Source: Okapia johnstoni (Eukaryota; Chordata; Mammalia; Artiodactyla; Giraffidae). Taken from it: DNA of 64,000 bases. Within the stretch, counting starts at the first letter, position 1, and the number at the start of each line of letters is the position of its first letter. A model generated the notes under the pieces. The model searched no databases. It saw only the letters and a list, made by a program, of their open reading frames with translations, and was not told the origin of the DNA. The translations under genes were made by a program, and so were the position numbers. The stretch spans positions 57,840,985 through 57,904,984 of the forward strand of contig CM044321.1 in NCBI GenBank assembly GCA_024291935.2. Reading direction: 5' to 3'. Shown in pieces: positions 1-10,500 of the stretch.

Positions 1-538
1 TCTCTCGAGAGAAAAGGCGCAGGGATGAGCACAGCCCACCCACCAAAATACCGCCGCCTTTACAGGCTGCCCGTTCAGGACCGCCACCCCCCCATCCCCC
101 CTTTTCCAAATGCCAACACACACTCAGGCAAGCTGCAAGTCCCAGAGTCAAGCCAGGTAGTTCTGGGCCCAGAGTCCTGCCTCTTCAGAAACAGCCCGTC
201 AGCCTGTCTAGACCCTGAGCCACCCGATCAGACGGGAAGTGACCCATCAGATGCCGAAGGGGCCTCTGGAGGCCAAGCAGTTTGGGCCGGAGAGTCAGAG
301 GCGCCCTGAAACCAACCTTTGCTCTCTGGTCACATCCTTGGGCTTCCACCAGCCGCATCTCGCAGCCTGGAGGTCTGGCCGGGGAGCCGCAGGTGGGCTC
401 CGCTGGTGCCCGGCGCCCTCAAGAGACCGTCCTCTCTAAAGCCGACGCTCGGCCCTTCCTCCTGCCTTCCTCCCCAGCCCCGGGGCTGCATGGGTACTTG
501 GGCGTCTGCCAGCCTGATTGCGCTCCTCCACTCCCTCT

Positions 539-813
539 AAGGAGAAGGCAATGGCACCCCACTTCAGTACTCTTTCCTGGAAAATCCCATGGACGGAGGA
601 GCCTGGTAGGCTACAGTCCATGGGGTCTCGAAGAGTCTGACATGACTGAGGGACTTCACTTTCACTTTTCACTTCTATGCATTGGAGACGGAAATGGCAA
701 CCCACTCCAGTGGTCTTGCCTAGAGAATCCCAGGGACGGGGGAGCCTGGTGGGCTGCCGTCTATGGGGTGGCACAGAGTCAGACACGACTGAAGCGACTT
801 AGCAGCAGCAGCA
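539..813 (+). mobile_element. Bov-A2 SINE (dimer)
   Basis: Two Bov-A units (each with CCACTCCAGT and CATGG..GGAGCCTGG-type blocks) joined by the TTTCACTTTTCACTT linker and ending in a CAG-rich tail. Confidence 0.9.
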
Positions 814-1090
814 GAATTGTGTTTAATGGTGGGATAATGACTGGAATTCTCCCCTTTCCCATCATTTATGTTGTCTAATGGGCCTGAGAAGGCGTGGTAG
901 ATACTTTCCTTTGGTATGAAATGGTCTGCCCTTGTTCAGAGAGGCGCTTGCTGACCCTGAATGCTTTATGGCCTTTGTTAAGTTTTACTGAGTCAAGTCA
1001 TCAAATCAGAGCTGACATAACTTGATGTGATTCTCAGCAGATGATCAGTGAGTCCAGATCTCCGTTTATTTTTACAGAAACCAGTGAACT

Positions 1091-1102
1091 GGGGGGGGGG
1101 GG
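1091..1102. repeat. Poly-G run of 12
   Basis: Homopolymer directly seen; length is prone to sequencing error. Confidence 0.9.
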
Positions 1103-1157
1103 CGCTGCAGCAAGGTAAGTGCGGTTTAGTTACAGCAGGGCCTTGGATGAGAAGCAG

Positions 1158-1304
1158 ATGAGATAGCTGGACCGGCATCACGGACTTGATGGACATAAGT
1201 TGGAGCAAGCTCCAGGAGTTGGTGATGGACAGGGAGGCCTGGCATGCTGCAGTCCATGGGGTTGTAAAGAGTCAGACACGACTGAGCGACTGAACTGAAC
1301 TGAC
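1158..1304 (+). mobile_element. BovB LINE, short 5'-truncated copy
   Basis: The last 147 bp of BovB ending in the CTGAACTGAACTGA tail, flanked by perfect 14-bp direct repeats TGGATGAGAAGCAG at 1144-1157 and 1305-1318. Confidence 0.93.
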
Positions 1305-1884
1305 TGGATGAGAAGCAGGAAGAAAGAGAAACTGTCAGTCATCTGACCATGTAGTCTTCTTGACACTGAACACCTGCATCTCTGGCTCACAGGGAGATTT
1401 TTCTTATATGTTTACCCAAGTGTTCTGTGTCACACGGGCATGTCCCAAAGCCCAAACAAACCAACCTAAAGACGCATGATGCTAGGTGGTCACTTGTCAT
1501 CTTCCATAAAAGCTGCAATTGGCCACCGAGCATCTCTGTTGGTTGACCTGAGGCATCGTGGGGTCCTTTGCACGGCATCTCTATGCACAGGGCACATTGT
1601 GCCAGGTGATTGTGACTTTTTAGAGGAGATATTTTGCTGAAAGAAGCACTTGGAGGCAGGTTAACGGTCCAAGGAATTGTACTAGCAAGTTGAACCTCCT
1701 CTTCACTATTACCTCAAACAGCAGCCTCTGATTTGTCCCCTGAGGGGCCATCTCCCAGGAACCCTTTTAGCCAAGTTTCTCATGCTCTTAACACCCTGAT
1801 CTTTGAGAAGGGATTTGGAACTAAGCCCAGTCAATGTCAAGTCCTAAGTTATCTCACAGGTTCCAAGGCTCCTGCCCCTGGCCC

Positions 1885-2060
1885 CTGAGTTTGAACCTTG
1901 CCCCACCACATGCTTACCGGACAATCCCCGGCCAGTAACCCACGCTCTTGGAGCCTCGGTTCCCGCATTTGTAAAGTCAGGATCATAAGGGTACTTGCCT
2001 CACAGGAGGTTCTAAGGTTGGAGTTTAGTATCTGTGAAGCACCTGAAATTGGGTCAACCC
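1885..2060 (-). repeat. MIR SINE fragment
   Basis: Reverse-orientation MIR-like text, for example CCTCGGTTCCCGCATTTGTAAA followed by the spacing typical of MIR core and tail. Old and diverged. Confidence 0.6.
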
Positions 2061-2991
2061 AGAGAAGGCTCAGATCGGCCACAGTTGCTCTTAGAGGCTC
2101 CTTGTCTTGCACCCCCTCGCTCAGCACGCCCCAGGCCAGGCCACTGCCCTCCAGACTGACACCGCACTGACAGGCAGGATGCAGGTCACTTCCTGCTGAA
2201 AAGCCAGCTGCCTCCACAATGGCCCTTGAGGTGCCACTGAGGGCTCCTTTCCGAGACCCCTCCTCGTGTCCACACGCTCAGTACTCAGGGCACACACCTG
2301 TCATCTCTGGCCACATGTGTTTCATGCCCATGGCCCCTTCCACCCAGACTCCATGCTGGAGTGGGGTTCCCTCTCCCACTGGCTGTGAACCCCAAGGGGT
2401 AGCTGAGGGAGTCAACATAGGAGTGACCCTGGGTTGGCACATCACAGATTTTATCTCGTTGATTCTCTGTGAAGCAGCTTCTCTTTCCTTGTCATGTTAC
2501 AGGTGGGAAAATGAAGGTCAGTGATTCTCAAGATCAAACCCTTGTCGTGCAGCTGGGATTAAGTCCAGGTGTGGTTGTCCTCACTGTCCGTGTGGTTCCA
2601 TCAACTCCACACAAACCTTTTATGTCATTTAAGAGGGAAAAACAGCCAGAGGTCTTCAAGAGGGTAAGATGCTAAGAGAATGTGAGAACACAGGCCCCGG
2701 TACAGCACATACACGGGGAGTTTGGAACCTGTCCATTTAGCTGAGCCGGAACAGGCTTCCAGGGTCTCCTCTCTTGCCTAGTTGGGCTCAAAAGGAAGTT
2801 GGCAACGTTACAAATGGAAGTGTGGTGGCAGCCACACTTTCACTAGGCCGGTGGAGCCATGACAGCTCAGGCCTCCTCACTTGGCCTGTCGTCGGGGCCC
2901 AGCCCCCCGGCACCCTCTCCTTCAGCTGCTCCAAATCTGGGCTCAGACAGGGGAGCTCTACAGTAAATTGTGCCATCCTGCAGTCAACCAC

Positions 2992-3195
2992 GGGCTTCCT
3001 AGGTGGCGCTAGTGGTAAAGAACCCACCTCCCATTGCAGGAGACATGGAAGTAACGGGTTTGATCCCTGGGTCAGATGGCAACCCACTCCAGTATTCTTG
3101 CCTGGAGAATCCCATGGACAGAGGACCGTGGCGGGCTATAGTCCATGGGGTCGCAAAGAGTCAGACATGACTGAGCAACTGACACTTTCACTTTC
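2992..3195 (+). mobile_element. Bov-tA SINE
   Basis: Full tRNA-derived head (GGGCTTCCTAGGTGGCGC) with B box, then the Bov-A body to TGAGCAACTGACACTTTCAC. A short internal deletion follows the GATCCCTGGGTC part. Confidence 0.9.
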
Positions 3196-3469
3196 TTTTT
3201 TCGGAGTCAAGAGATTGCTCGAAAGAATCCAGAAATTCAAGATGGAATCTCTTGTCCCACACATAGGTCTAATGTCTTCTTCCAACATCAGACAACCACA
3301 TAGAGCAAAGCTACCTCCTGAAATGAAGCTAGCTTTTGAAATCTTCCTGCCTGAGTTCTCCTTCAGCAGGATTTCCTCTTTTCCTTGGGGGACATGAATG
3401 AAGGATGTGTCTGTCCTGGGGGTGGAGCTGAAGAGCAGGCTTGGAGGGAGGCAGCCCAGGCATGCAGCC

Positions 3470-3600
3470 TGGACTCTGGGGTCAGACCTGGCCCTCAATC
3501 CTGGCTCTGCTGCCAGCTGTTTGATCGGGTGAAGTTACTCACCCTTTCTGTGAGTCAGTGCTTTCCTCCGTCCACTCTGGGACTGATACAGAGGGGTGTC
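3470..3600 (-). repeat. MIR SINE fragment
   Basis: CCTGGCTCTGCTGCCAGCTG and the following GTGAAGTTACTCACC match the reverse of MIR. Confidence 0.55.
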
Positions 3601-3689
3601 TGAAGAGGCTTAGCGCCGGCTAGGCTGCTCATTTTGCTGTACTTTGCTTTAATTAGGTAGACATATAATGGCACTTTCCTTTTAAAATA

Positions 3690-3829
3690 ATTTTTTTTAG
3701 TATTTTTATTTTTTAATTTTTTGGCCACCTCAAATGGCATATGGGATCTTAGTTCCCCAACCAGGGGTCAAACCCACGCCCCCTGCACTGGAAGCACAGT
3801 CTTAACCACTGGACCGCCAAGGAAGCCCC
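3690..3829 (-). mobile_element. CHR-type SINE
   Basis: Reverse CHR: T-rich start, GGGATCTTAGTTCCCCAACC, ending CCACTGGACCGCCAAGGAAGCCCC. Confidence 0.85.
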
Positions 3830-3865
3830 ATAGCAGCACTTTCTGTATATCAAAAAGAAAATCAT

Positions 3866-4121
3866 GAGCTTCCCTGGTGGCTCAGGGCGGTAAAGAATCA
3901 GCCTGCCAATGCAGTTGATCCCTGGCCTGGGAAGATCCCACATGCCACAGAGCCACTAAGCCCAAGTGCCCCAACTATTGAGCCTGTGGTCCACAAGAGA
4001 AGCCTGTGCACTGCAACTAGAGTAACCCCCACTTGCCACAACTAGAGAAAGCCTGCTTGCAGCGATCAAGACCCAGCACAGCCAAAAATAAATAAATAAA
4101 ATTATGTAAAAAAAAAAAAAC
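3866..4121 (+). mobile_element. CHR-1-type SINE (long form)
   Basis: GAGCTTCCCTGGTGGCTCAG head, GATCCCACATGCCACAGAGC, several CAACTAGAG blocks and an A-rich (AATAAATA) tail. Confidence 0.88.
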
Positions 4122-4899
4122 CCGAACACCCAAAATACAAAATCACATCCGTGTTCACAGCCATCTTCCGTCTTTTCAATCTTCTTAAGAAGACTAAGTC
4201 TAGCTTTTCCAGGTCTCTTTTTGTTTTGGGCTTTATCTAACTATGGGCCCTCATTAAAATAGCCAAAACCTTCCTGAAAGAACAGGCATGAAAAGATGGT
4301 GGTGATTCATCCATACGTACAATATTCTTTTGGATAACACAGAAAAAAACAAGTAAAAGATACAAATCTTAAGTGCCTCTAAGACTAGAAAGACCCGTCA
4401 AGTTATTTTAAAACAACTATCACTTCATATTTAAAAAATCCTAGTGATTTTTGAATTTCATTTTCCTTCACATGATTCCAGTCACTTTCAGGTCGTATGT
4501 CGTTTCCAGATCACATCGTGGCTCAGAGCAGCTGCGTGTCACATGGACCAGCAAGTGCAGCTGCTGACAGAGGCATTGGGAAGCTCGCTGCCCACCCCCC
4601 TCCAGTAGGTACTGCTCCCCGGAGCCCTCCAAAGACGGGCACCCACAGAGGCTGGCAGTCAGAACGGTTGCTCAAGGACCGCGTGCCTCTTGGCCTTTCC
4701 TCCCACGATAATAATCCTAACATTTGGGCAAACGCCTGGCTTGAGCCAGAGCCCCGTCCAAAAACAATATGCTCTCAATCCATCCTGGCTTCATTCTAGA
4801 GCCTTCACCCCTGGGAGCCTACCAGGCGGCAGTGGGGAGGGCACAGCATGAGTCCAGACCCCCGGGACCGCCCCTCGTTCACAGCCGTGGGGATGAAAA

Positions 4900-5060
4900 G
4901 AAGAATAAGAGAAGGAATTAGGCCTCTGGCCACTGTGGCTTTGTTCCCCAGCTCTGGTCCATGTTGTCTGGGATAAACTCCTTAGTGCCTTGGTTTCCTC
5001 AAATATAAAATGGGAATAGCTCTGGCTGTGGTGAAGCACCCGTGAAATGTCTACTGCCTG
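4900..5060 (-). repeat. MIR-like fragment
   Basis: TTGGTTTCCTCAAATATAAAATGGG is the reverse of the MIR tail. It is the last recognisable item before the 3'UTR end. Confidence 0.5.
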
Positions 5061-5254
5061 ACAGGCAGCCCTTGGTCAAGGGCAGTGAGCCTCACGGGGT
5101 GGGGGGAGCGGGGAATGGGACAGCTGGGGGCGTGGGGCCTCCGGGCAGCCTGGTGCTTTCCCTGTTTGGCGCGGTGACAAGAGCACAGGGCGGGACACGC
5201 AGAGAGAAATGAAACCGACCAAGGAGTCTGTGGCACCTTTTCATTTAGTCAGTC

Positions 5255-5260
5255 TTTATT
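5255..5260 (-). terminator. CAB39L: Polyadenylation signal AATAAA (distal)
   Basis: TTTATT on the plus strand reads AATAAA on the gene strand. It is followed about 20 nt later by A-rich sequence suitable for cleavage and then by T/G-rich sequence. It is the last such signal before the sequence becomes unlike the UTR. Confidence 0.7.
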
Positions 5261-5321
5261 TAAGTGTGTGCTTTTGAAATGGCTTATTAAATATGACCTT
5301 TTCGAAACTCAAATCTCACAA

Positions 5322-5329
5322 TATTTACA
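5322..5329 (-). promoter_or_regulatory. Pumilio-type element TGTAAATA in 3'UTR
   Basis: TATTTACA on the plus strand reads TGTAAATA on the mRNA, an exact match to the UGUANAUA motif bound by PUM proteins. Function is inferred. Confidence 0.45.
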
Positions 5330-5430
5330 GTGACTTTTATGCAACATACTTTAACAGTGAGCTTTTGGCTCCCTCTTTCTCACGTTAATAATTTACAAAT
5401 TTGTATACCAGCAAAACCCCAGCTACTTCA

Positions 5431-5436
5431 TTTATT
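5431..5436 (-). terminator. CAB39L: Possible proximal polyadenylation signal AATAAA
   Basis: A second internal AATAAA on the gene strand, 175 nt before the distal signal, with GGGGTTTTG downstream. Confidence 0.35.
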
Positions 5437-5635
5437 ACAGGGGTTTGCTAGGAAAGAGCTAATTCAAGCTCAGAGGAAATAAAATATGTTTTACTGATCA
5501 AAAAAAGAACTCTAACAAGGTTTTGCTTTCCACTTGAAAGCACGTGTCTAACGATGTGTGGGCCAGTATTAAGCAAAGAAATAAATTTCCAATAGTCATT
5601 GCTGTGCCTTCTTTCTTTCTTTCTTTTTTTTTTAA

Positions 5636-5643
5636 TATTTACA
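5636..5643 (-). promoter_or_regulatory. Pumilio-type element TGTAAATA in 3'UTR
   Basis: Second exact UGUANAUA match on the gene strand, about 310 nt from the first. Confidence 0.45.
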
Positions 5644-6144
5644 CTCATCTCTTTTAAACAAACAAAACCAGAAAAGTCAGATTCAAAGAGACTCTGGACT
5701 GTCAGGGAATGTTATAAAAATAATCTGACCTCAGTGATGCAAGATTGAAGGCCATCAGATGCTCCAGCACTGGTTAGTGCTGCTACAAGAAGCTCCCGCA
5801 GACCCAAAAGCCGTCTGCCTCAGAATTCAACGCTGGGGCTGGGGGCGGGGATACACGTAGCCAAGAAGGATGAAACCACGCCAGGCGATGCTTCAGATGC
5901 TGAATCTACAAAAGCATGGCTCCTGGAGAGGGATCTTCCCCTCTCTGGCTGGAGAAATATCTGGTTCAAGAACACAGCACCCTACATTGTAAAAAGTGAA
6001 GATTCCTATGGAAGGCACTAATTCATGATCTGGAAACAGAATCATTAAAAAAAATACAGACTAACAATTGTACCTTTAATGTCTTATAAATATAGCTTTA
6101 AAATTCCATTTTGTACACTTGATGTCTGAAAACAAACCGTGACC

Positions 6145-6150
6145 TTTATT
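6145..6150 (-). terminator. CAB39L: Possible proximal polyadenylation signal AATAAA
   Basis: AATAAA on the gene strand, about 1.2 kb after the stop, followed by T-rich/TTTG sequence. Use cannot be judged from sequence alone. Confidence 0.35.
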
Positions 6151-6690
6151 TTAAAAAAACACAAATTAATTCCTAAATCATCCTAGTATGCAAGAGAGTA
6201 TTTGAGACCAACATTTTTACAGAAACTTTTTCAGTGAAGAATCTGATGTGAAATTACAATGACAGATTAGACATTAGAGTGAAAAATTTTTTTAGTCCTT
6301 TGAGGATGTTTCCTGCATGTAATCATTTGTCCTTCCAACTGCAGTGTTCCCTTATGTATAAGTGGTCTAAAGCCCTGTGTGACCCTCTGGACCTGTGGTT
6401 TTGCACACACTAGGCATCTCAATGCAGTGATTCTTACTCTGAAAAACACTTTCACTGCAAAACTTCTTTCCCAAGTTAAGAGGTATGAATGAAACATTCC
6501 AAATATTCACTAACTCTATAGAAGTCTGTGAAACAGCAATTACTTCTGCTAGAGCTGAGGTTCTTAAACCATCTGTTACAAGTTTTCAAGTGAGCAGGTC
6601 CTACCCCAGTGGGTCCTCCACGCCTGTGATCCTTGTTAGACCATCCTGTTTATACCTAGTTGGTTCCATGCTAACCTGGTCAGAGTAGGG

Positions 6691-6697
6691 TGTGTAT

Positions 6698-6735
<38 letters not shown>
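6691..6735. repeat. (TG)n microsatellite in the 3'UTR
   Basis: TG repeat with two TA interruptions near its start; on the mRNA it is a CA repeat. Confidence 0.95.
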
Positions 6736-6738
<3 letters not shown>

Positions 6739-7367
6739 TACCACGAGTCAGGTGTGCAAAGGAGATCCATCGAGATGGAATGTGGGATCATAAGCAGAAA
6801 GAGGGTATCAGTTTCCTAGGGAGCTAAGAATGAATGATTACAGTTAAAAGATGTGGGGAGGGAATCGAATATGTAATGGCTGAAAATATGGATCTTATTT
6901 TCTTAGTGCCTTAAGAAATTTGTGGGTCCAACTACAGATGGGCAGAACAGTTTTGTGTATCTTGCCCCAACTCCCAGTTCTCCTCTGAGAATTTAATCCT
7001 CTTTGAGGACTGGGTGACACCCATCCTTCGGGTTCACATTACTTGGTGGCTCGTGGTGACTGAGGGCTCATCTGCAAGCCCACAGTCTTGCTGCCTTTCA
7101 TGAAGAAAGGGTTAAAGTTGCTCTTATCAATTTTCCAATACAATGGCTCTGATTTCATATAAATAATCACAGGTTAAAATGAATATATTATTCTAAATTA
7201 ATTTTTTTTCATTCAGATGATTATATTCCATCTACCCTGAATGACAGATTGAGAAACAACAGGCACCTCCACAGCCTTCCCAAGAATGGCTACTTTTTTG
7301 AAATGAACACTTTGCATACGAACTGAATAAATGAGATGGTGACGGTGGCAGGAAACTCGGTGGGACT

Positions 7368-7547
7368 TCAAGGGGCCACTTTCTTCAAGTCACGAATCTG
7401 TTTAATCAAGTAGTTCTTCTCATCGGTGAACTGCTCGTCGTCGGTCCTTTCTTTTTGGAAGTTGCTCAGAAACTCGATGAGTTTGGGTTGGTTTTTCAGA
7501 AGAATCTCCACGATGGGCTGTGTTTTGTGAGGACTGGCCACAAACAC
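7368..7547 (-). CDS. CAB39L: CAB39L coding exon 8 (terminal coding part and stop)
   Basis: 180 nt encoding residues 276-334 and the stop. It begins [10 protein letters not shown] and ends IRDLKKVAP. The acceptor is GTGTTTCAG at 7548. An open frame continues upstream to 7589, but that extension is intron. Lys293 is the equivalent of MO25-alpha Lys297. The exon continues into the 3'UTR. Confidence 0.96.
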   Translation of the reverse strand: MFVASPHKTQPIVEILLKNQPKLIEFLSNFQKERTDDEQFTDEKNYLIKQIRDLKKVAP

Positions 7548-10500
7548 CTGAAACACGAGAAACAAACACCAAGGACAAGGAATGCACACCTGGAAAACAT
7601 GGGTCCCTCCTGCGTCTCATTTGTTACTTGAGTTATCAACACAGAAAGCCCCAGAGTTTACTCCCTTTTGGAAGAAAATCATGGTGTAGGTGACATGAGA
7701 GGCCATGAATCAGATTTTCTCTTTCTTCTTGGGTGGATTGTATGTTCCTTGGGATTTGTCCATTTCATCAAGGTTACCTAATTTATTGATGTACGGTTAT
7801 TTGTAGTATTCTCTTATGACCTTTTATTTCTATAAAGAGGTTGAATCAGGAGCCAAAAACCTCTCAACAAAAGTACAGACAGAACCAGATGATTTCACAG
7901 TAAATTCTACACATTTTAAAAGAAAAATCGACACCAATCTATTTCAAATTCTTCCAGAAAATAAAAGAGAAGGGAATAATTCCTAACTTGTTGTATGAGG
8001 TTAGCATTACCCTATTGCCAAAGCCAGACAAAACTATCACAAGAAAACTACAGACCAATATCCTTTATGAATGAAGATACAAAAATCCTCAACAAAAGAC
8101 AAGCAACTGAAGTCCAGAATAATATTAAAAGGATTATACACTATGACCAAGTGGGATTTATCCCAGAAATACAAGCATGGCTCAACATAATGAAATCAAT
8201 CAATGTAATACACCACATGTACTGGACTGAACTGCATCCTCTCAAAAGATGAGTGTTCAAGCCCTAACCCTCGGTACCTGTGAATATGACCTTATTTGGA
8301 AGCAGAGATGTAATCAAATTAAGATGAGTTCATACTGGGCTAGGCTGGGCCTGAATCCCGCTATTAATACCAGTATCCTTAGAGGAAGAGGAAATTTTAG
8401 ACATAGAAACATACAGACATATGCAGAGGAAAATGCCATGTGAAGATGGAGACAGACAGGAATGCTGCAAAATCAGCTTTACTTCAGACACAATGGATTA
8501 ACTTGAATTAAAAAGAAAAACAAAAAAGATGGAGACAGAGACTGGGTTATGCCTCTATAAGGCGAGGAGTGCCAAGGACTGTTGGCAACCACCAGAAGCT
8601 AGGAGAGAGGCATAGATTTTCCCTGAGAGCTCCAAAAGGAAACAAGCTTGCTGACACCTTGATTTTGGACTTTTTGTCGACAGAATGCAGAGACAACGAC
8701 TTTCTGTTGTTTTAGGACATTAGCCTATGGTACTTTGTTAAAGCAGCTCTAGGAAGTCAATATGACACATGAGTACATTGAAAGAAAACCATATGATCAT
8801 TTTAACTCATGCAGAAAAAGTATTTGACAAACTCCAATACCTTTTCATAATAATTTAAAAAAAAAAGCCAACATTCAACATGGGACAGCTGGAAATCCAC
8901 ATGCAAAAAAAAAAAAAAATTAAGTTGGATCCTTATTTCACACCATAAACAGAAATTAACTCAAAATTGATCAAAGACCTAAATATAGGAGCTAATAAAA
9001 CTTTTAGAGGAAAATATATGGGTACATCTTCATGACCTTGGATTTAACAGGGGTTTCATAGCTACATCAAAAGCATGAGCAAGAAAAGAAAAAAATGGGT
9101 AAAGTGAATTTCATCAAAATTTAAAACATTTGTGCATCAAAGCATACTATCAAGAGAGTGAAAAGACAACACAAAGAATGTTAGAAAATATTTATAAATC
9201 GTATATATGACCAGTGTGTATCATCTAGAATATATAAAGAATTCTTCCAATGCAACAACAAAAATACACACAACCCTTTTTAAAAAGGGGCAAAGGACTT
9301 GAGTGGACATTTCCCCAAAGAAAATATATAAATTATCAATATGCATGTGAAAAAAAAGTTCAGCATCGTTAGGTCACTGGGAAACACAGATGAAAACCAC
9401 AACGAGACTAGTGCTTGCTGTGTTCTCAGTCGCTCAGTCGTCTCCAACTCTTTGCGACTCCATGGACTGTAGTCCGCCAGGCTCTTCTGTCCATGGGATT
9501 CTCCAAGCAAGAATACTGGAGTGGGTTGCCAGTTATTCCTGCAGAGTATCTCCCCAACCCAGGGATCGAACCCATGTCCTCTGTATTGACAGGCAGATTC
9601 TCTACTGCTGAGCCACCCGGGAAGCCCATTTTTTTTGTGCATATGGATAAATGTAATAATTGAGACAAAACTGGGCTTCCCAGGTGGTGCTAGTTGTAAA
9701 GAATCCATCTGCCAGTGCAGGAAAGCAGGAGACAGGGGTTCAATTCCTGGGTCCACAAGATCCCCTGGAGGAGGGGCATGGCAACTCATACCTGTATTCT
9801 TGCCTGGAGAATCCCATAGACAGAGGAGCCTGGGACTACAGTCCATGGGGTCGCAAAGGGTCAGACACAACTGAAGCGACTTCTCACTCACACACCACAT
9901 ATGCTCAAGTTCCAGCAGCTCTGAGAGTGGTGAGCCGAAAGGCACTGACCACCCCCACCCTCTACATGGTTTAGTAGAAAGTGGCAGTCTGGTCCTTTGC
10001 TACTAAGGAGGCTAACAGGGAAAGGGAAGAAATACCAGCTGATAGTGGATTCCTAAATTCACATTGGGCACATCTCTGGAAGAGGCAGGATCATAGAGAC
10101 AAAGGTCTCCTGAACCTAGTATCCTGAAATTACACTTAAAACAAAAATACTGCATGTTTATTTATTTACTTTTTCTTGGAGTATAGTTGCTTTACAACAT
10201 TTTGTTATTTCTGCTGTACAGTAGGATGAATCAGCTCTACATATAAATACATCCATCCATCCACACCCTCTTGAGCCTGCCTTCCACCTTGTCCAGATTT
10301 TTTTCATTTTAATCTAACTGTAACTTTTAAACAGTTTTTTATTTTTAGTTATTTATTTGGCTGTGCTGGGTCTTAGTTGCTGCATGTGGTATCTTTGATT
10401 TTTGTTGTGGCACGTAGGACCTTTAGTTCTTTAGTTGTGGCATGTGAACTCTTAGTCGCAGCATATGGGATCTAGTTCCCCGACCAGGAATCGAACCCGG

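Larger units (their letters stand above)
1..5235. other. Intergenic region downstream of CAB39L
   Basis: No exon of a known gene is recognisable. Positions 1-538 are GC-rich single-copy-looking sequence without a supportable gene. The rest holds the SINE, LINE and MIR pieces listed separately. Positions 814-1143, 1319-1884, 2061-2991 (a weak MIR-like stretch near 2440-2560), 3196-3470 and 4122-4900 show nothing I can name. Confidence 0.7.
5236..7367 (-). other. CAB39L: CAB39L 3' untranslated region
   Basis: About 2.1 kb follows the stop codon with no recognisable SINE or LINE, unlike the flanks on both sides; that suggests exonic constraint. The proposed end is set by the AATAAA at 5260-5255 with T/G-rich sequence downstream of it. 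Further AATAAA hexamers at 6150-6145 and 5436-5431 could give shorter forms. Contents include a long CA repeat and two Pumilio-type octamers. The end position is inferred to within about 10 nt. Confidence 0.75.

Noticed and set aside
1..538. CpG-island promoter at the left edge
   Set aside because: GC-rich, but CpG dinucleotides are sparse and no transcript structure follows.
282..878. 198-residue open frame near the left edge
   Set aside because: Its second half is translated Bov-A2 SINE and the first half has no recognisable domain; chance frame in GC-rich DNA.
2992..3060. tRNA genes at the heads of Bov-tA and CHR SINEs
   Set aside because: The tRNA-like A and B boxes belong to SINEs; no cloverleaf with a proper 3' end.
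2774..3397. 207-residue open frame
   Set aside because: Runs straight through a Bov-tA SINE; no family similarity outside it.
7548..7589. N-terminal extension (MCIPC...) of the last CAB39L exon frame
   Set aside because: It lies upstream of a good splice acceptor and is intron; the MO25 match starts exactly at the acceptor.
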